Below are positions 15,153 to 17,151 of a DNA stretch of 17,151 bases, piece by piece. The stretch's first letter is position 1. Each line of letters begins with the position of its first letter. The notes under the pieces are model-generated. The model was not told where the DNA came from. It saw nothing but the letters and a program-made list of their open reading frames with translations, and did not search any database. This DNA comes from CAVSUR01 sp052143655. Lineage in GTDB: Bacteria > Actinomycetota > Actinomycetes > Streptosporangiales > Streptosporangiaceae. The translations under genes were made by a program, and so were the position numbers. The stretch is from the NCBI GenBank assembly GCA_052143655.1, contig JBKQSL010000482.1, positions 1-17,151 of the forward strand, written 5' to 3'.

Positions 15153-15257
15153 GTGGCCCGGCGGGCATTCGAACTGGACGCGGCCCGCACCGATGCCGAG
15201 CTGGGCATCGGGGAACTGCGGCACGGCATGGAGGTCACCGCGCAGGTCTTCCGCGTA
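15153..15257 (+). other. Coding-like fragment of unknown origin
   Basis: From a GTG at 15153 one + frame gives a balanced, helix-like peptide (VARRAFELDAARTDAEL, then GIGELRHGMEVTAQVFRV) with composition more like a real protein than the shadow frames around it. The frame continues to a stop at 15300-15302, but its last part is antisense to the transposase tail described at 15258-15329, so genuine coding probably ends near 15257. I do not recognise the family. There is no good ribosome-binding site. It may be debris from the same event that brought the transposase fragment. Confidence 0.3.
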
Positions 15258-15329
15258 TCAGGCGGCGTGCGTGTAGTCGTTGATCAGGCCGCTCAGGACT
15301 GATTTTCGGCGGATCTGCTGTGTGTCGGC
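15258..15329 (-). pseudogene. C-terminal tail of an integrase-core (IS481/IS3-like) transposase
   Basis: Read on the minus strand, the 23 codons between two in-frame stops give QIRRKSVLSGLINDYTHAA followed by TGA. This strongly resembles the end of actinomycete integrase-core transposases, which characteristically finish R.RR..VLGGLI.EY..AA. The rest of the catalytic domain (the DDE residues) is absent: the upstream codon is a stop and the next about 50 bases do not continue the family. No terminal inverted repeats could be seen. The assignment rests on recalled family pattern and a short match. Confidence 0.45.
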
Positions 15330-15376
15330 TCAGAGAGTGCTCCTGAACGTTCGCCGGAATCATTGTCCTGCGAGCG

Positions 15377-15654
15377 GTGGTCGTGCTTGTCAGCCGCATG
15401 ATCGCGTTCCGCGCCGACCACGCGGGTATCACCGTGGGCGCCGACCTGTTCAATCTGCCGTTCCGCTTCTCCGCGGTATTCATCTCGTGGGCAGATATCG
15501 AGAGGATCATCCTCTACCGGCGATTGCGGGACAGTTTCGCGGCGTCGAGCGCATCGGAATCCAGTGCCACCAGGGGGCCCCGGTCCTCTCCCGTGGCAAC
15601 GAGCCGGCTCCCGGGTGCCCGGTACCTGGCCGCTATCGTCGGCGTCGTAATTGA
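15377..15654 (+). pseudogene. Small conserved actinomycete protein, frameshifted
   Basis: Two frames together make one protein-like sequence. From a GTG at 15377 (or ATG at 15398) the first frame reads MIAFRADHAGITVG, then PFRFSAVFISWADIERIILYR, which resembles bacterial PH-like or membrane-linked small proteins with an F.PWADIE..VLYR block. After about 15525-15540 the sensible sequence moves one frame back: GVERIGIQCHQGAPVLSRGN, then EPAPGCPVPG, then a random RYRRRRN and stop at 15652-15654. A one-base deletion (or two-base insertion) would explain it. The expected C-terminus is also missing, so there are at least two lesions. No ribosome-binding site is visible. Bases 15655-15784 hold nothing I recognise. 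Confidence 0.45.
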
Positions 15655-15784
15655 CTGCTCCGGCCGCCCTTCAGGCGCCGGCGCCCCGGCTGTACCTAAG
15701 CAGCCCAGGCCATCCCCCGGCGCAGCGCCTCCGCCGCGCCGCGTCGATGGCAGCCGTGGTGGCCCAGGAGAGAAGCAGGTAGCT

Positions 15785-15877
15785 ATGACTGAACCATCTG
15801 ATGTCCGGGTGGCGGGGCCGCTGGCGGCGGATCCGCGCGGGTCCTGCGAGCGGCTGGCTGCGCTGGGGCGCTTCTGA
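15785..15877 (+). pseudogene. N-terminal stub resembling a tyrosine recombinase/integrase
   Basis: The 30-codon frame MTEPSDVRVAGPLAADPRGS, then CERLAALGRF and TGA, looks like the opening of actinomycete tyrosine-type recombinases (VRV.GPL.....GF...LA.LGYTP). The similarity ends exactly at LAALG, where the SAM-like core-binding domain should continue, suggesting a junction near 15865. AGGAG (15766-15770) lies 14 bases before the ATG and CAGG (15776-15779) five bases before. Its TGA overlaps the ATG of the channel gene (TGATG), so it may now act as a translated leader for that gene. A native leader peptide is the alternative reading. Confidence 0.45.
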
Positions 15878-16617
15878 TGCCGGGCCCCTCCGAAGAACAG
15901 CTGCGAGAGCCGGGGCGAGGACGCCGTTACCGGCGGCTCGCGGAGGCGTTCTCCTCACCGGACAGCTATGGGCTGGTGCTCCTTCTCATTCTCATCACCT
16001 ATGCCTTGTCGGCGGCGCGGACGGCGCCATGGGCGGCCTCTTTGGTGCTGGCCGTGCAGATCGCCACGGTGTGGGTGACGCTGCGGGCGTCCCGGGCGCG
16101 CCGGTCGGTCCGGACATTCGCCAACGTCGCGCTCGCTGCGGTAGCCCTGACCGCGGTCGCGGACCTCCTCTTCCAGGCTCAGATGCAGCACGGCAGGATT
16201 GTCACCTGGGTCAGCTGCCTGCTGTACCTGATTGCGCCAGTTTCCATCGTCCGTCACCTCGTGCTCAGGCGAACCGTGGACATCCAGACGGTCCTGGGGG
16301 CGATCGCGGCGTACCTGATGGCCGGGATGTTCTTCGCATTCCTCTACCATGCGCTGGGGCTCAGTCAAACGCAGCCGCCGTTCTTCGGGGCCCAGGGCAC
16401 CGGCACGTTCTCGCAGGACCTGTTCTTCTCGTTCACCACGCTCACCACGACCGGGTACGGCAACCTTGTCCCCGCCGGGAACCCGGGCCAGACCTTCGCC
16501 GTGCTCGAGATGCTGATCGGTCAGCTGTTCCTGGTCACGGCGGTGGCCAAGGTCGTCAGTGCCTGGCGACCGCGCCAGGGCAGGGAAGGACTGCGCGGAG
16601 ACTCCGGCGACGAATGA
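15877..16617 (+). CDS. Six-segment potassium-channel-like membrane protein
   Basis: The 246-residue product has hydrophobic segments at about 32-48, 51-70, 81-99, 108-129, 138-160 and 206-229. Between the last two lies a pore loop, SQDLFFSFTTLT followed by the selectivity filter TTGYGN (191-196), the hallmark of potassium-selective channels. There is no arginine-ladder S4 and no C-terminal RCK/TrkA domain; the protein ends in a short charged tail, so gating is not obvious. No strong Shine-Dalgarno sequence precedes the ATG. Instead the start overlaps the stop of the integrase-like stub, which may supply translation by coupling; if that is not real, an internal start is possible, but the earliest hydrophobic segment is retained only from near this ATG. 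The next gene starts 337 bases later. Confidence 0.85.
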   Translation: MPGPSEEQLREPGRGRRYRRLAEAFSSPDSYGLVLLLILITYALSAARTAPWAASLVLAVQIATVWVTLRASRARRSVRTFANVALAAVALTAVADLLFQAQMQHGRIVTWVSCLLYLIAPVSIVRHLVLRRTVDIQTVLGAIAAYLMAGMFFAFLYHALGLSQTQPPFFGAQGTGTFSQDLFFSFTTLTTTGYGNLVPAGNPGQTFAVLEMLIGQLFLVTAVAKVVSAWRPRQGREGLRGDSGDE

Positions 16618-16837
16618 CAGCTCAACAGTCTTCGAGCCCGGCTGGCGGCCAGTATTTCATGGCAAGCGGCCAACTCATCGCGCCCGCGATTCCCCCGGCG
16701 GCCTGTTCCGGCAACGGGAACCGGCTCCTGAGTTTTGGTGTCACCGTGAATCCCTGGCCGGCTCGGCGTCGCACCTCCGCGAAGGGACGGCTCGGCTGGT
16801 GCCGCCTGGCTCTGGCAGGCGGGCTGAGGCGCCATTT

Positions 16838-16860
16838 GCCTCACCCATGGCGGGTGATGC
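16838..16860. promoter_or_regulatory. Inverted repeat, possible operator
   Basis: GCCTCACCC, a five-base spacer ATGGC, and GGGTGATGC form nine-base arms with one mismatch (inner six bases TCACCC/GGGTGA perfect). It is centred about 105 bases before the next start codon, a place typical for repressor or activator binding. The binding protein is unknown. Confidence 0.35.
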
Positions 16861-16887
16861 CGATGATCGACTCCGGGGCGAATGCTA

Positions 16888-16909
16888 GGTCTGCGCTGGG
16901 CGCAGGACC
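16888..16909 (+). promoter_or_regulatory. Possible 5'-leader hairpin
   Basis: GGTCTGCGC pairs with GCGCA-GACC around the loop TGG, with one bulged G. It lies about 45 bases before the PLDc_N-type gene and could form in its mRNA leader. Confidence 0.3.
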
Positions 16910-16943
16910 CGTGAGCCGGTTCCTGCCGGCACCCTCCCCGGCG

Positions 16944-16950
16944 AAGGAGG
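16944..16950 (+). promoter_or_regulatory. Very strong ribosome-binding site
   Basis: AAGGAGG, followed by a further AG, lies four bases before the ATG at 16955. It is the closest match to the anti-Shine-Dalgarno sequence in the window and predicts high translation. Confidence 0.8.
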
Positions 16951-16954
16951 AGCA

Positions 16955-17151
16955 ATGTCGCTGGCCGCTTCGTCATCGTCGTATCCGCTGCTGAACATTT
17001 TCTGGACGATGCTCGAGTTCTTCCTGTGGGTGATCTGGATCTGGATCCTGATCATGGTGTTCATCGACATCTTCCGCAGTCACGACCTGTCCGGCTGGGC
17101 CAAGGCCCTGTGGTTCCTGTTCGTGCTGTTCATCCCGCTTATCGGCGTGCT
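16955..17151 (+). CDS. PLDc_N-domain membrane protein (partial, runs off the window)
   Basis: The first 65 codons encode an N-terminal membrane hairpin: helix one LEFFLWVIWIWILIMVFIDI (about 20-39), the motif FRSHDLSGWAKALW (about 40-53), then a second helix LFVLFIPLIGV (about 55-65). This is the pattern of PLD-nuclease N-terminal (PLDc_N) domain proteins of actinomycetes, D.FR...LSGWAKALW....P..GV, which often carry a C-terminal SHOCT segment. They are small inner-membrane proteins of unknown or envelope-stress-linked role, not nucleases. The 3' end is missing, so the SHOCT part cannot be checked. Confidence 0.8.
   Translation, partial: MSLAASSSSYPLLNIFWTMLEFFLWVIWIWILIMVFIDIFRSHDLSGWAKALWFLFVLFIPLIGV

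Larger units (their letters stand above)
16618..16954. other. 337-base non-coding gap
   Basis: No gene could be supported here. Visible items are three short inverted repeats: CCGCCTG/CAGGCGG at 16802-16822, GCCTCACCC/GGGTGATGC at 16838-16860, and GGTCTGCGC/GCGCAGGACC at 16888-16909. The open frames across it are shadows with no family resemblance. It should contain the end of the channel transcript and the promoter of the next gene. Confidence 0.6.

Noticed and set aside
14950..15168. Minus-strand protein containing RWDSNPRHPGPQPGALTN
   Set aside because: This is the translated complement of the tRNA-His gene, a common false gene call.
15005..16954. Direct repeat of the tRNA-His 3' end as a second attachment site
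   Set aside because: I searched by eye for the T-arm and acceptor sequence further downstream and found no copy, so no att pair is claimed.
15801..16994. A 397-codon + frame across the channel gene and the following gap
   Set aside because: It overlaps the clearly coding channel frame, has no domain resemblance, and its end runs into the strong ribosome-binding site and start of the PLDc_N gene.
1..17151. CRISPR array, prophage or secondary-metabolite cluster
   Set aside because: No regularly spaced repeats, phage structural genes, or synthase-type genes are visible.

Overview
The window is very GC-rich with strong G/C third-position bias, frequent GTG starts, densely overlapping genes, actinobacterial-type protein families and TANNNT-type -10 elements ahead of apparently leaderless genes. 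It is almost certainly chromosomal DNA of a high-GC actinomycete; I cannot name the genus from sequence alone.

Region 1 (about 1-8282, + strand) is one long catabolic operon. A complete Opp/Dpp-type ABC import module (two permeases, two ATPases; the solute-binding gene probably lies just left of the window) runs into a GH4 phospho-glycosidase, a BadF/BadG-type sugar kinase resembling N-acetylglucosamine kinase, a second GH4 enzyme, and a PfkB-type kinase cut off after about 66 codons. Six of the seven gene junctions overlap (20, 14, then four 4-base GTGA/ATGA overlaps) and the other has a 2-base gap, so the genes are probably co-transcribed and translationally coupled. No PTS gene is visible. 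The simplest reading is ABC import of a disaccharide or chito-/cello-oligosaccharide, cytosolic phosphorylation by the kinase, and redox-type cleavage by the NAD/metal-dependent GH4 enzymes.

Region 2 (about 8283-14886) holds ordinary chromosomal genes on both strands: a SpoU/TrmH RNA 2'-O-methyltransferase (-), a membrane-anchored substrate-binding-like/VWA protein (+), a strong hairpin between convergent genes, an ACAD10/11-like APH-fold phosphotransferase (-), a PGRP/amidase-2-like protein with apparently eroded metal ligands (+), an FMN split-barrel (PPOX) protein (+) and oligoribonuclease Orn (+). The last two look leaderless.

Region 3 (about 14938-17151) starts with tRNA-His(GTG) and a 16-bp stem terminator-like hairpin. 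Then comes about 800 bp of genetic debris: a short + strand coding-like fragment, the C-terminal tail of an integrase-core transposase on the - strand, a frameshifted small-protein gene, and a 30-codon stub resembling the N-terminus of a tyrosine recombinase. The stub's stop codon overlaps the start of an intact six-segment potassium-channel-like gene. The window ends inside a PLDc_N-type membrane-protein gene with a very strong ribosome-binding site and possible regulatory inverted repeats upstream. The debris suggests that the 3' side of the tRNA has received and lost mobile DNA.
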